A DNA stretch of 64,000 bases from Zopfochytrium polystomum (Eukaryota; Chytridiomycota; Chytridiomycetes; Chytridiales; Chytridiaceae): NCBI GenBank assembly GCA_025765615.1, contig JAIVFJ010000027.1, forward strand, positions 124,001 through 188,000, given 5' to 3'. Below the pieces are notes generated by a model that saw only the letters and a program-made list of their open reading frames with translations, did no database searches and was not told the DNA's origin. Positions within the stretch are counted from its first letter, which is position 1, and each line of letters begins with the position of its first letter. A program made the translations under genes and the position numbers. Below, in pieces: positions 44,701 to 58,221 of the stretch.

Positions 44701-47700
44701 TCTGAAAGACTCTTTGATTTCTGAGCCAAGATCTCTTCATTCACCTTCTGAGCGTCTCTCAATGAAAGTCCTAGTAATCGAAAATGCTCCTGCTCTCGCT
44801 CTCTCTCTTCCTTCAGGTGGGATATCTCCTCCCTTGATTGAGCAATGGATTGTTCCAGTAATGCGAGCCTATCTGATAGCTCCTTCTTTTTGAGTTGTGC
44901 CTCTGAGAGCTCGACCTCTCGTTGAAGGGCGGACTTTTCCAGCTCCTCCAGCTTGGCGTTTGCTCTATCAGCTGCACCAACGGCTTTGGTCAAATCCAAC
45001 TCTTTTTCGCGATATCGGTCCTTTAAAGTTTTAAGTGCAGCCTCCATCGAATTCAACTGCTCGGCCGTCCTCGTGCTCAGAAGTTCATTCTGCGTATCAG
45101 CATCTTTTAGGGCTTTGTCCAGAATTTGAATGCGCTCCTGCTCTCTGGCGTTATCTTTCTTTAATTGCGAGATCTCCTCCAGCGTCCTGCTCAAATGAAG
45201 CTCATTTGAGCGAAGCTTCTCTAATAGCTCGTGTTTCATGTTACCCGAAAGTTCCGTCACATGGGATAACTTTGCCCGAAGCTCAACCAACTCGGCTTCT
45301 TTGCGTGAAATTGAATTGTTCGCGTCTTCTGATTTTGCTCTGGCCCTGTCGGCTGCAAGTGTTGACTGCGCAAGATTTTCATCCTTCGAGAAAAGCTGCG
45401 TTTTAAGTGATTCCACAGAGCTTTCCAGTTTCAAAATTTCTTCATTTTTCGAAGCGAGAAAGTGATCTAGCTCGCTTTTTTCCCGGCTGAGTTGTTCTAA
45501 CGCTGCGGACTTAGTCGCCAAAGATTCGACAAGTTTCGCTTGGTCGGTTGCCAATCGTTTATTAGCATCACTTTGCTGGTGAACTTTGACTTTTAATAGT
45601 TCGACTTGCTTCTCAACATCCTTAAGGGACCGAGCACATGCCTTAAATTGCTCCTGCTCACCAGCCTTCTCTGCTCGCAGTCGCAAATTCTCTTCGCGAG
45701 ATCTCTCCAACTCAACCTCCGAAGCTTTGAGCCTGTCAAATAGGTCCAGTCTGGCCTTGTCTGAGTTTGCCACCATGTGGGCAATACGATCGGTCTGGTG
45801 AGATAACTTCGCACTCAGGTCCGCAACTTCTGCCTCCTTCCGTAGATAGTTCTTCTCCAGCTCTTGCAATTTTGCTTGCGACCTATCGGAAGAGAAGATT
45901 GCTTTCCTCAGTTCTTCTTCCTTAATCGCGAACTGCTCCTTCAAAGCCCTCAAGGAGGACTCAACCAATGCCAGCTCTTGTTCTTTGCGGCCGAATTTTT
46001 CTTGGAGTTCATGGTGTTCCCTCGAATTTCTCTCCATTGTTTGCATATGCTTTGAAAGGATGTCTTTCAGCTTTGTGTGTTCTGTTGCGAATCTCCTGTT
46101 TGCTTCTCCGACATGCTGACTTTGCGTTTTCAATGCTTCGTTCGACTTCTTTGCATCTCTCAGAGACCGATCAAAAAGTTGAATTTGATCTTTATCACGA
46201 GCACTTTCTGTTTTCAGAGTTGATACTTCTTCCCTTGCTTTTATAAGCTGGTCTTCCAGAATTTTGATCCGCTCGGTGAGCTCGAATTTCGTCTTCTCCA
46301 GGTCAGACACTGCGTGTGCAGCGCGCTCACTTTGCTGGGCCAATTTTGCAGATATCTCGGAAAGCTCTGCTTCTTTTCTCATCATGGCTTGAAAACGCTC
46401 CTGGTTTGATTGTTCCATGCTTGTAAGGATGCGGCCATGGTCAGCTCTTATTGCCTCCAGTGCCGACTGCACCCGCGAAATCTCTGTCACTTGCGCGGCG
46501 TTCTCGACCTCAAGTTTTGCTGCGAAAGAGGCCTTCTCTCGCAGTTGACCCTCCAGAATTCGGATCTCCTGTTCTCGATCTTTTAATTTCCGAGACAGCT
46601 CCTTGCCCTGACTTTGCGCCTCCGCTACTGCTCGCTTCAAAGCTTCATGCACTTGCTTTGCCTTTTGTTTTACGGCATCTACTTCTTCTGCCAGGGTGCT
46701 ACACTCAAGTGACTTTTCCCTTTCGAGAGTTTTAATCTGCTGATCTCTCTGTTCGATATTGATCTTTAGTTCTGACCGCAACGCCTCAGCCGTTCTTTCC
46801 GCTTTCATAACTTTCAGCTGAAGGTCCTCCTGAATTTTAAGAAATTCAGTCTCCTGTTCATTCATTCGACGACTATGTGTTTGATCAAGCTCTGCGATTT
46901 CATCGTGAAGGCGTCTCTCCCCTGCCTCAACTACCCGCGAGAGCTCGATCTGAAACTGATTTCGTAACTGAACCGCCTCCTCTTTCATCGAGCGGACTGT
47001 TTCCATGAGAGCAGCCCTCTCCGCATCGTTGGCTGACCTCTCATCTCGTAAGCGGCATTCGGATGCTTCAAGAGCCAATTCAAACTCATTCTTTTGCGAA
47101 TTCAATTCGGCCGTTAGTCTACTTTCCTTCTCCATAAGCTGTTGCCCCGAGAAATGCAACTCTTCTTGCAACTTCTTCATTTCTTCCATTGTTTCGCTAA
47201 AGCGCTTTTCATTGTTGAGCGCTTCGACAGCTTTTTCTTGCAATCTGTTTTCCAGTTCGCGGGCAAAATCTTTGGAGCGCGCCACTTCGGAAGTAACATT
47301 TTCAATTTGAAAATTTGCTTCGCTCAGCTGTGCGTCTTTCTCGGTCAACGAGAGCTCTGCCTTCTGAAGCTGTGATTCGAGTTCAGCAAGTTTCGCTTCG
47401 CATTCTTCAAGCTTCTTTTCGGTTTCCGAAAGCTTCTTTGATGTGGCGAAGTCTGCAATCTTCTCTGTGACGGCTTTCTTCACTGTATCCTTTTTCGCAG
47501 AGTCAACCCGCTTGTCCAAGCTCGCTCTTCGGGTGGACTCCTCATCTTCTTCGCTTCGTCCTCCCTCATCTGGGTCATTCACCAAAGAGCCCATTTCAGA
47601 CAGCTTTTTCTTCCGAATCGACGACTGTGCGACATTCCTGTAGCTTTCCAACCAAGTTGATTTTGTTTGCTTATTCGGTGCTGCAAATAGAAAGCGCCTT

Positions 47701-50700
47701 TGAACACTGGACGATGAGGAGCCAGCGGGCAGTATTTCGATCTCAAACATGTTTGTTTCTTCTCCGTCTTCGACAACGTCACATACTCGACAGTGTCGAA
47801 TGGTTGCTTGCTCCACTAAGTGCAATTTGTCGCGCCAATCTTTCCGTGCAACAATGATCAAGTCGTTGAAGAGGAAAATTCGCCGGCTTTTCTTTAAATC
47901 TCCAATCATCAAATTCATAGTATCGTCGCGAACGAGATGCCGTGATGGAGAAACAATATTCAGTTTCTGGGAGGGTAAAGCTCCGTTACGGCGTCACAGT
48001 CTTTCATTTACACTTATACCTCAACAAAATATCCTTGAACCTCCACCATTTTCCTAACGCCGTCGGCAGCTCGTGCACCAGCGTTCACTTCAGTTATAAT
48101 CGCTTGGATGCTTTCAAGAGCATCCTTGAGTGTAGGGTAGTCCTTATGAGACTCCTCAGTGTACTTGATGATTTCCTACTGGTTCTGTGTAAGTTGGAAC
48201 CAAGACCTTCTCGAAAGCGCAACCTTCAAAAGTAATGGGTATTTGCAAATGCGCTGCACTGGTTTGATAAGAAAACTTCCTAGGTCCATAGATCTGGTCA
48301 CATTGGTCTTATAAATATCCTTAAAATATAATTTGTGAGATAAGATTTGCGGAGGACGAAAGTACTTCAAGGAATGCTCGAAAAGATCGGTTTGATTGAG
48401 TTAAGCTCTGCAGTTTACTTAAGGCTACAGAATGATTGCTGCAATACACAGTGTATCGTGAGAAGCTATCACCCTAAGTTGGAGTTGCAGAAAAAATGGT
48501 CAAGAACAACTGTGAATGGGCTGCTTCAATACCATTTCCAGAAATACTTGACCAATACCGTCGACAATCGGATTTTGGTCGTACAATTTTTCTAGATGAT
48601 TCAAAAGTTCCTAAATTACGTTAGTTCTTAGTGAAGGAAGCCCAGCGCTCACACTCACAGTGTTTATAGCGTACAGTTCATCCACGTTCGAAAAGAGGGC
48701 ATCAATGTTTTTCCCGTTTCCGAACTTGTTTTCAGACATCTGATGCATGAAGACCTATGATAAAGACCTCTTGTTACTGTGATCGAAATTTGATTTGAAT
48801 ATAAACACCTCAATAATCAATTTCAGGTCCCGAACGTAGTCCCGCTCTGTGACTATTAACTCCCAAACCGCCGTCATGCGGTGCTTTTCCTTTTGACTCA
48901 TCGATTGATAAACTTCTTTCGGGAGTTTTTCGTGCCACTGTGAAGTTGGCGATATAGGGGATATTGGCAGAGAGGAGGCCGACTCCAATGACTTATCCGA
49001 TAAATTGGCACCAGGAGGAAAGGCTGGAGCACTTAGCGTGCGGCTACGCCCACCAATTTTGGGCAGTAGGTTGGTTTTGCGTATCCGCTCCGTTACTCCA
49101 ACTTCTGCCACAGAGCTTCGCAACTGAGGGTCCGTTTTACCTAAAGTGGAGCTTGGCCGTCTGCTCAAATTGACACTGGATCGATGGCTTTCGTCGACTG
49201 TATCGATGGTCATAATAGTTTGGCGATCTTTTTGGTTGCCAGCCCCAGATTCTGATTGTGAACGGCGCCGCATTGCTTTGTCTTCTTCACCCTCCGGAAT
49301 TTTTACAAGAGTTTTATTCCATAGTTTAGACTTCGTTTCGGCGGCAATCGAGTCCACTGAATCAACGGAGTGGCGAGAGGGCGTAGGGCTCGAACAATCA
49401 GCCTGCGATAGCACATAGTCCGACTCCATAGTTGTCGGTGTCAAATCTGGCGCCTCTACAACGGAGTCTTCAATCCCTGATGGAGCGTCATCATCATTCG
49501 CGGACGACCGTGAGAACAATTCTCCCAGAGGGGACAGTTTTAGTGATGATGAAGGTGACAGGGTGGTTCGTACATCCTGTTCAGCACTTGCATCGTTGGA
49601 TATTGCCGTCATGGTGATCGTACTACCGATTGCAATAATATCTGATCTGTAGATTTTGTCGCGATCTATCGCTTCTCCCGGATGTGGGGCGGTTTCTCCA
49701 GAATATTCAGAGCTTTCTGTGAAGCGAGACGCCTCGCCATTTTTCTGAGGATTTTCGGTACTTTCAGGGTCCGAAACCGTGTGGTGGACTTGACACATGC
49801 TGACGTGTGAGCTATTACCCTCCTTGGTAACGGGCTTCTCCATATTGTCCAAGGTTCCAGTTTCCTTCTGTGCGTCAAGAGAATCTAAATTTCCCTCCCA
49901 CTCTGGTAGCTCGGTTTTCTCTGGTCCATCGCTGAGGCCATTGGAACCACCTTTTGCATTACTTTTCGATTTGTTCTCTTTTGGGGTCTTCGTTGGAACT
50001 GGACGAGGAATACGAGGCCTTGTGTCGTTCTCCAACTTCACCATCATTGCAGGAAACCATCCAGACTTTGGAGTTTTTGACCCAAGGTTGCCCATTCCTC
50101 GCCACCAACCGCCTTCCGGTGCCTCAACAACAACTATTCTATCTCCAACTTCAAGTGACATTTCGTCGGCCTTGGTTCGGTCGTAGGGATAGCTGCAAAT
50201 GACCTGAGAGGCTTCAGAAAAAAGTCTGTTTTTGTTATCACTCACGGATGTTCCTGGCGGAACCGTCACTGGGGGCTCTGGATCAACATACTCAATTTCT
50301 TGTTCGCTGAAGACTTCGTCATTTGAAGCATCTTCACCGTCAGAGTTGGATTTCGCATCAGGTTCGTCTTGATTTGCAGCTGTGAACCGGGTCTGAGGCA
50401 GATGATCTGGGGTTTCCCATTTTTCTTCCTCAACGTTTTCCGAAGGGAAGAAACCGGACTGGCCGTTACTTGGTCCCCAAGATCGATTCACTCCAGTCCA
50501 CCAATATTCTCCTGGGACACCAGGCTCTTCCAGCTCAATAAGATCGCCAACTTCTAGCTCCAACTCTCCAGGCTCTTCAGCCTTGAATGCTTTGGTTGCT
50601 CGAACAGAAGTTCCTTTGGGTAGCACGGCCATGGGAGGAGAGTGAGAGGGCTCAACAATAGCTTGATCTTTGGCTGAATTATGAAATACCGACTCCGCAG

Positions 50701-51118
50701 ACTTCGATACCGGCCTAAACGAAACCAGTGACTTCTCGCTTTCACTCCTCTGTGCTTTCCTTAGGCGAAGTTGCTCGTTCGTTCCAGCCAGAAACAATGT
50801 GCTTGTGACACCGTCCTCCGTTCCAGCTGCTGACACTGTCGAAAGCCTGTTCAAACTTGCTAAAAGTCGGATTTGCTCCTTCTGAGAAGTAATAGGATGA
50901 TGCGCCGGTGGCGCATCCGGACTTAAATATGCTGCGGTAACGTTAGGAGGGGGTGGCACCAGAAAAACCTCCGATGTTGGAAGGATGTTTCTCGAAGTTA
51001 GCGACGCGCTGGTCTGTGCTTGGGGAGAAAGAGGTGAATCTGCTGTGCCTCTTGGTACGGTCGTGATCTCGTCCAAGCTTTGCGGCGTCCTATTTCCTTC
51101 GCCCGCAATTGCTGTCAT
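41718..51118 (-). CDS. Giant SH3-SH3-RhoGEF(DH)-PH protein with about 1,800-residue coiled coil
   Basis: Seven exons give about 3,000 residues. Exon 1 (51118-48809) codes a disordered start and two SH3 domains, about residues 168-230 (ELEVGDLIELEEPG, YWWTGVN, SGFFPSENV) and 302-365 (SLEVGDRIVVVEAPEGGWW, SGWFPAMMV). The DH domain starts near residue 745 (AVWELIVTERDYVRDLKLI) and continues over five small exons through YTVYCSNHSVAL and LGSFLIKPVQRICKYPLLLK. The PH domain (RRIFLFNDLIIVARKDW) sits at the head of the last exon, which then runs 6.2 kb as one open frame of heptad coiled coil to 41718. It should activate a Rho-family GTPase at a scaffold or membrane. The coiled coil is of golgin/myosin-like composition. 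The architecture is unfamiliar to me. Confidence 0.88.
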
Positions 51119-51336
51119 GGAAGAAATTGTCTTCGCGATTATTCCGGCAACAATTTCGTATGAATTCTACTCCACGCTGCTTGGGCTCCGCGGACGACGT
51201 TTTAACGGGTGGAGCGATCGTGCAAGACCCAGATGGGCCAAAGCCGCTTTGGTGTCGAACAGTGCATGAATCTCCAAGCCCTCGGCTTGAAGCGATCACT
51301 CGACTGCAGCTGGACGATGGCAGATACACCGGATCT
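51119..51336. promoter_or_regulatory. Divergent promoter between the RhoGEF and MFSD1
   Basis: 218 bp separate the two ATGs. The plus-strand frame of MFSD1 is open back through this region but has no earlier ATG in frame, so the region is read as promoter and leader. No TATA box was seen. Confidence 0.5.
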
Positions 51337-52787
51337 ATGGCGACACGTTCAAGTTCGACCTCATCAGCATATTACAGCGAGTCTTCGGCTAATTTTGACT
51401 CACTTCTTTCCAGCGGGGAGAGTTTTCTTCCTGACCGCCGACGCCACCGGCGCCACCACCGCTCACTCTTTCGGCGTGGCAGCAGCTTCGGCGGGGCACC
51501 CATCGTCGTTCAGACTAAATTGCCGGAACCGACTGTTCTCAAAAAGCAATCCAGTTCAAAGATTCGATGGATAATTCTCCTTCTTTCGTGTTTTTTGCTG
51601 TTCGGAAACTTTTACGGTAAGCGACTTGTGCGTCGCTGAACTACAGCTGAGATCGAACAAAGCCTACGACAATCCAGCTGCCTTGAATAAGCCGCTACAG
51701 GAGTTTTTGAATCATCATTACGACAGATGGCAGGTGCTGAAAGGCGGCTGATTTTCGATCGTCTTCGGTGTTTCGTTTCCTAAAATTCTCGCACACCTCA
51801 ATCCATTCTAGTACGAGTTGAATCTGCTCTATTCCGTTTATTCATTCCCCAACATGTTTCTCCCTCTAATTGGCGGCCAGCTTGTTGACCGCTTCGACAC
51901 GCGTAAAGTATTACTTGCCTTTTCAGCGTGTGTTTGCATCGGCCAGACACTGTTTGCTGTTGGGGTAAGCATAAGGTCGTACTCAGTGATGGTTTTCGGG
52001 CGAATCCTATTCGGAATCGGCGGCGAAAGCGTCTCTGTTGTTCAGTCAAGCGTGACCACAAGTTGGTTCAAAGGCAAAGAGCTTGCTTTTGCACTTGGAC
52101 TAAGTACAGTTTTGATGGTTGTTTCTGCAGCTGTCATTTTGAGCTCTAACCATCTATCACCGCAACCCTCAGATATATGCATATCTCGGCTCGGTTCCGT
52201 AGCCAATGCAATTCTTTCACCTCGAATTGCGAAATCCGTCGGCACACCGGCAGCTGTGTGGGCTGGCACTCTCGCGTGCTATATTTCATTCCTCTGTGCA
52301 GTTGTATTATGCCTGTTCATCGAACCACATGCAAGGGATAAGTCAACCTACCCGCAGGGCGGTACGAATATTTCGGCCACCTCGGAGGCCACCACAGATT
52401 GGCTTCCTCGACGGATACGATCGACAAGATCCTTTAATCCGTCTCCGCTTGCGGTTGCTGATACGATTGAGGAGGAAACTCCGCTGCTGCACGACCAAAG
52501 CAATGTTCCCGCCGTTGCCACCGCGGCAGTCACTGCTTTCACGCACAGGACTTCCATTTTTGCCGAGATACAGCTCCTTCCCACTATGTTTTGGATGATT
52601 TGCCTCGTCGGCATACTTCTTTACGGGACGGTGATTCCGTTCAATAATATTGCATCTGATTTCTTGATGAGCAAATGGTACCCCGGGGATACCGAAACTG
52701 CTGGACTCGTAATGAGGTGAAAAGGGCTCTTATTAGTAATACTGGACACAGACACACACCATCTCTCTCTCGTACTCTCACTCACTA

Positions 52788-52865
<78 letters not shown>

Positions 52866-53823
52866 GCACTCTCTAAAAAACGCATTTAGTATCCCAGATT
52901 CGATGTCGGCTGTGCTCGTTCCTATCAGCGGTTTCTTTGTGGACCGGTACGGTTATCGGGCCTCATCGTTGACTATCTGTGCACTCACTATTGGGGTCGT
53001 GCACCTAGTTCTCGGTCTCACGATGGTCAACCCCGTTTTCCCTTTGATCTTCTTGGGACTGTCATATTCGATTTATGGCGTCGCCCTGTGGCCATCAGTA
53101 GCGACCATCGTTTTAGATGAAGAGAAGCGTCTGAGCGATGCCTTGGAAGAAGCGACCGCAGGATTTAATAGTAATCAGGATACATTAAGAATGGATTTCG
53201 AGCCACCGAAGCTTCTGGGCACAGCATACGGTCTTTCCACTGCTGCTTTGAACACAGCTCTGGCCATAATGCCCCTTTTCGCGGCAGAAGTTCGGGTCGT
53301 GGCTGGTTCATTTACGGAGGTTGAGCTGCTCTTTGCTTTTTTTGCATTTGTTGGAGTAGCTGTTTGCGTCACACTTTGGGTGATGGACAAACAGGCTGGT
53401 GGTCTATTGGAGCGCCCTGAGACTCAAATCGCGGCGCCGCTTGGGCTTGAGGTGAATCCAAACGATTCTGAACTTCCAAGCGAAACCGAAAATAGTTCGG
53501 CAGACTTCGACGACATTCGGCGACCAAGTATTACCTCAGCCTCAGTTCAAAGCGTGGACGACTGTTTGACCAGATGTCCTCTCCCTATTGACCTTGTGCA
53601 GTCACCACGGTCCCGCAGTGATCCTGCGTTATGCGAGCAGGAAGATGACAGTTCAAACTGCACAACGGTTGGGGGAAACGCTCCTGGTCCCGAGCTGCAA
53701 CAAGTGCCTGTGAAACAAGGGCCTGCCTGTCCGGAATTGAATCGACTCCTCGGTGGGCAGACGAATCAGTCAACAGCCCACAATGACGAAAAGTCTCGAA
53801 AATCGCCAGTAAATGCTCGTTAA
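51337..53823 (+). CDS. MFSD1: MFSD1-type major facilitator (lysosomal/vacuolar transporter)
   Basis: MFSD1 is an MFS carrier of lysosomes that exports small peptides in animals. An Arg/Ser-rich cytosolic start precedes the first helix (WIILLLSCFLLFGNFY). Matching blocks after splicing: YDNPAALNKPLQEFL, QYELNLLYSVYSFPN, GGQLVDRFDTRK, FGRILFGIGGESVSVVQ, SWFKGKELAFALGL, SRLGSVANAIL, PDSMSAVLVPISGFFVDRYG and LGTAYGLSTAALN. Introns include 51618-51665ish, 52106-52171 and 52717-52889. A 130-residue acidic, Ser-rich C-terminal tail follows the last helix and is not part of the animal protein. The substrate in fungi is not known. Confidence 0.88.
52717..52889 (+). repeat. Intron with (CA)n(CT)n microsatellite in MFSD1
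   Basis: The 173-bp intron between GLVM and SIPDSM consists largely of CA then CT dinucleotides (about 52782-52866). It is the longest intron of this gene, expanded by the repeat. Confidence 0.8.
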
Positions 53824-54367
53824 GGCGGAGCCATAAACCTGTTCAAGAAGGAGGACCAATTGACCCATATGTGTTTTAAGTGGGATTGGACTCACAACAA
53901 GTTTCTGTTTGACGAAAGTTCACCCTCCCCAACTGAACCAAATCGTCTTGCACTCATAAAAACGGAACATCAGCAAGAGAATTCGCAGGCCAAAGTTAAA
54001 GAATAAAGCGTAGACCTCTTGGCAGTTTTTTTTTTCATTTCCCCAGACAGTGTATAAAAAAAGAGATCGAAGCAGAAGGCCCTGATGAGTGGCAAGTAAC
54101 AGCCCAGGGAATCCTGAATTCGTTATCTATTTCTCTTTCCAAATTGTTTACCGCACAGTCGATTGTTTTTTTTTGTTTTTTTTTAAGAAAAACAACCGTT
54201 TGAATTGAATGACCGAATCTTGGTGTAGTGTCAAATAGAGCACAGCTCTAATGGCAGTGTATTTTTGGAATTCACTAGACTTCCAGGTCCTGCCACTCAA
54301 TAGCTGCTAAGCGCATGGGAGACATGCCTGGATCATTACTGCTCATTGTTCCTTGTCAGAGCCAAGG
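53824..54367. other. Intergenic region between MFSD1 and LIG4
   Basis: 544 bp with T homopolymers near 54027, 54170 and 54180. It should hold the MFSD1 terminator region and the ligase promoter. No gene is visible. Confidence 0.5.
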
Positions 54368-57300
54368 ATGAAGGCTTCACCGCCGCCGGACGAGTTTCGT
54401 GACGGAGACGCCGGCGCGACGGACAAGAAAGTGGATCCAGCGTCGCCAACGCACGCATTAACTGGCTCGGCCGCTTCTCACATAAGCTTTCGCCGCTTTG
54501 CTCAACTCCTCGACAGCATCCAGAGGGACCAGAAGCCCTTAGTGAAGAAGCGCCGACTTGAAAAATTCATTCAGGCAAGCCAGCAGGTGCTTGCTGTGAC
54601 CAATTCTGACCTCGCAGGGCCTACACCAGATATTCCGGAGAACTGCCTCCGCACCAAATCCCCCCGACTTCTTCCCTATTTTACGACTTCTGTTACCTCA
54701 TCTCGACAAAAATCGTGCAACGTATGGCCTCAAAGACAAATTGCTGGCAACCATATATGTTGATGTACTTTCATTACGAGGCTCCGATGTCGCTGAGCGC
54801 TTGATCCACTGGAGACGACCAACAGCAGGCAGCCGCGCTGTCGGCGACTTCGGCGAAGTACTTTTTGAGATTTTGAGAGATCGAACAGCCGCAAGCACTG
54901 TCGGAGCTGCAAAGGACTTGACGGTCAGCGCAGTTAATTCCAAGCTGGATGCTCTCAACGCAGCCGAAACAGGGTCTGACATCAAGAATTTTCTTATTCA
55001 AGTTCTCAAAACGCAGCTCCTTCTGTTTCACAGGGCTGAGCGACAATCAATTATACAGTTTTTTGCAACAAACTGTTCGGCAACAGAACAGAAATGGCTG
55101 TCTCGCATCATTTTAAAGGAGATGAAGATGGGAATCACGGAGCACTCAATCTTCCAAGTTTGGCATCCCGAGGCGGAAGATTTATATAATGTCACGAGTA
55201 ATCTGGCCAAGGTGGCCCACGATTTGAATGATTTAAGCGTCTCGCTCAAAACAAACGTGAAGATATCTTTCACACAAATTAAAGCTTTCTGAACCGAAAA
55301 GTTAGGACGTTGTACTTAACACGCCGTTCAAGCCTATGCTTTCGAAAAGTGCAAAATCAATTTCCTCAATAGAGCGGCTGATGAAGCACAAGGTTTTTTG
55401 GATTGAGACGAAGTTAGATGGTGAGCGCATGCAGCTCCATAAGGAGAGAAATAGCTATCGCTGGTTTTCCAGGTACTTAGTTGTCCAACGCTTCCTTCTT
55501 CCTGATTTCGATTGTACCTTGAAAGAAATGCAAAAGACTACACGCACTTGTACGGGGAGAGCAAGGACGAAAAATTCGCAAAATGCATTCACCAATGCAT
55601 TTCCCCCTCCATAGAAACGTAAGAGAACTCGATAAGACACGCCACAGAGGAGGTAGCCTCAGACTAAAGTCAGGTGCATTCTTGATGGAGAGCTGATGTC
55701 TTTCATTCCTGAGACGGGAGAGTTTGAAGGTTTCGGTGCTCTGAAAACTGCAGCCAATAGACTGATCGCCGATGGTACGTACATGTGGTACAGCTGGCAC
55801 AGCATTCTTACTCTGTGTTAGGTGAAAATGCTGTCTCGAGACCATGCTTTGTCGTTTTTGACATTGTGTTCGTAAACGGTCGGTCCCTAATGGAATCTCC
55901 ATTACGCGACCGTCACGCCCTTCTTTTGAAAGCAATAAGACCACGGCCAACATTCCTGGAGATTTTGACTCACATGGAGGGCTCGACCAACGCTCAAGTG
56001 GTGGAGGCTTTAGATTTACGAATGCTCAATCATGACGAAGGGATAATCATCAAAAATCCTGACTCTCCTTACACACTCAATGATCGGAGTGGTGACTGGC
56101 TCAAGCTTAAACCAGACTATATCGATAGTTTAGGTGATGATATTGATCTTGTCGTGGTAGCTGGTTTTTTCGGCACCGGTCGTCGCAGCGGACGATTGAG
56201 CCATTTTATGTGTGCCATTATTGACGACAGTTTCACGTCGAATTCGTCCAATTCTCAACCGGAGCCCAGTCAGGAGCGAGGGTCCGCAATTCAATTCATG
56301 ACCTTATGCAAGTTTGGTACTGGCTACAAGCTGTCTGAGATTGAGGCTATTGCTCAAGAGAACCTGGGCAACTGGTCCGACTATAACCCTCGACGTCCTC
56401 CTGCCTGGCTCATTCACCCACTTGATTCTAAAGAGAAGCCTGATCGTGTTGTGATCGACCCACACAAATCGCGCGTCGTGTCGGTAAAAGCGGCAGAACT
56501 AGTGAAGTCAGAGCAGTACGCGGCAGGATGGACTTTGCGATTTCCGCGATTTGTCGGGCTGCGGCCAGATAAAAGCCCTGCCGATGCTATGAAGCAGAGT
56601 GAACTGGCAGCCTACATTGAACGCAACCGAGGTCGAATGCAGTCTCGGCGATTAATGGATGATGTTGAAGAGGAGGCAGAAGACGAGGATGGCGAGGACG
56701 ACACGCAACGCCGAAGACGTCGAAAACAATCGGCGCTGGCTGCTGGAGGTGCTGGTGGCCATCGAGCCGGCGCCCGGTCAATCGCGGCGACAGTGGCTAT
56801 GGAGTATCGCGCGGCAGCGGCTCCAGTGATCAAAGAAAATGAGATATTCAGAGGACTTGAAATTTGTGTGATTGTGGGCGGACTCGTACTTTCCTCCGAA
56901 GAGGCAGGTGGTGCATGCACTGACGGGGACTTGAAGCATTTTTTGGAAAAGGAGATTCTCAGATGCGGAGGGACTTGCGTTCAAAATCCGAAGGCGGGGA
57001 AGACCGACCTGGTAATCGCAGACAGAACCAGTAAGTTTACCCACTGTCTATATCGTTGTATCTGATGGAGCATTCTCAGTCGTTCGTGTTTCGAATCAAA
57101 TAGGAAAATTCGACATTGTCAAATCACGGTGGGTTCTAGACTGTGTGAGGTTGAAAACAAGGATTGAGCTTCAACCAAGGTAGGATTTGTTCACCACTAC
57201 GTGCTCTAAGGAGATATTGCTTTAAAGGCACGCGTTGTTTCCCACTGAGAAGCTCAGAGAAAGATTCAGAGAGAGCAACGATGTCTTTGGTGACAGTTTC

Positions 57301-58129
57301 ACCGAGCCTTGCACAATCAATGGCCTTAAAGAGGTTTGGGATGATGAACGTCACCTTTTCCATTTAAACTCCGCCACACTAGCTCTTTTCGAATGCATCT
57401 TTCTCGTCTCGCAAACGCGGTCCTGCCGAAGAGCCTCCAACCGTTCACGAAGCAATAATGAAGCGCCAACGACAGCTTCGCACAATTTTGGCAGTTGAAG
57501 AACGGTATTTTGGAGAAAACGACCAGAACATTGCGCTCAGCGACAAGCTTTTCCGGCGCTGCTGCGTTTACATCGATTCAGGAACGACCATTCTTGTCGA
57601 TCCAGCGATGGTGGAACCAGGGAAAGAGCACCTCCTCCCATCGGGAGTTGAAGTTACCACTTCCAACGAACCAATGGTTCAAGAAAGCCTCAATGAGCGG
57701 CCAGATGCGCCACTTAGCCACCGATACAGCATGACATTGGCAGGAATTCTTGTGAGAAGCCATGGGGGCCAGGTCGCGAACATCTTTGGTCCCTGGACTA
57801 CACATGTTCTCATTCCGGATGACGACTTTGGCTCAGACGCAACTGATGGACTTCTACGAAGGCGTCGATTGAAGAAAGGAAAAGAGCGAGCCATGGGGGC
57901 GACTGAGTGGTCTGATCGCGATTCGGACGCCGTGGTTCCGGAGCCTGTGAATGGGTTGACCTACAGGCGAAGAATGTTCGATGAATCTGAGGGAGGATCG
58001 TCTGCGCGTCGGCATCTGTTCATGCAGTTGATTCTGCAATATCAACACAGACACTCGCACCGCCCCCACGTCGTAACAAGAAGTTGGGTAAACTCTTGTA
58101 TTGAAAAGGGTTCGATCCACAACCTGTGA
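54368..58129 (+). CDS. LIG4: DNA ligase IV
   Basis: LIG4 seals double-strand breaks in non-homologous end joining with XRCC4/Lif1. N-terminal helical domain: LLLPHLDKNRATYGLKDK and EQKWLSRIILKEMKMG. The catalytic lysine motif KLDGER is in FWIETKLDGERMQLHK (about 55404). Then CILDGELMS, CFVVFDIVFVNGRSL, DEGIIIKNPDSPYTL, GDWLKLKPDY and TLRFPRFV. Two C-terminal BRCT domains follow: GLEICVIVGGLVLSS to KSRWVLDCVRL, and the block ending TRSWVNSCIEKGSIHNL. Introns at 55257-55305 and in 55473-55535 rejoin the adenylation domain in frame. A basic-acidic insert (DDVEEEAEDEDGEDD, RRRRRK) precedes BRCT1. The first ATG in frame is at 54368. Confidence 0.95.
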
Positions 58130-58221
58130 GCTCTACAACAAAAACATTGTTTAATAAAATCGACGTTCCAATCAGCGCTTCTCGATGTGTGAGCGTAAGG
58201 CAAAAACAAAAGGGGACAAGT

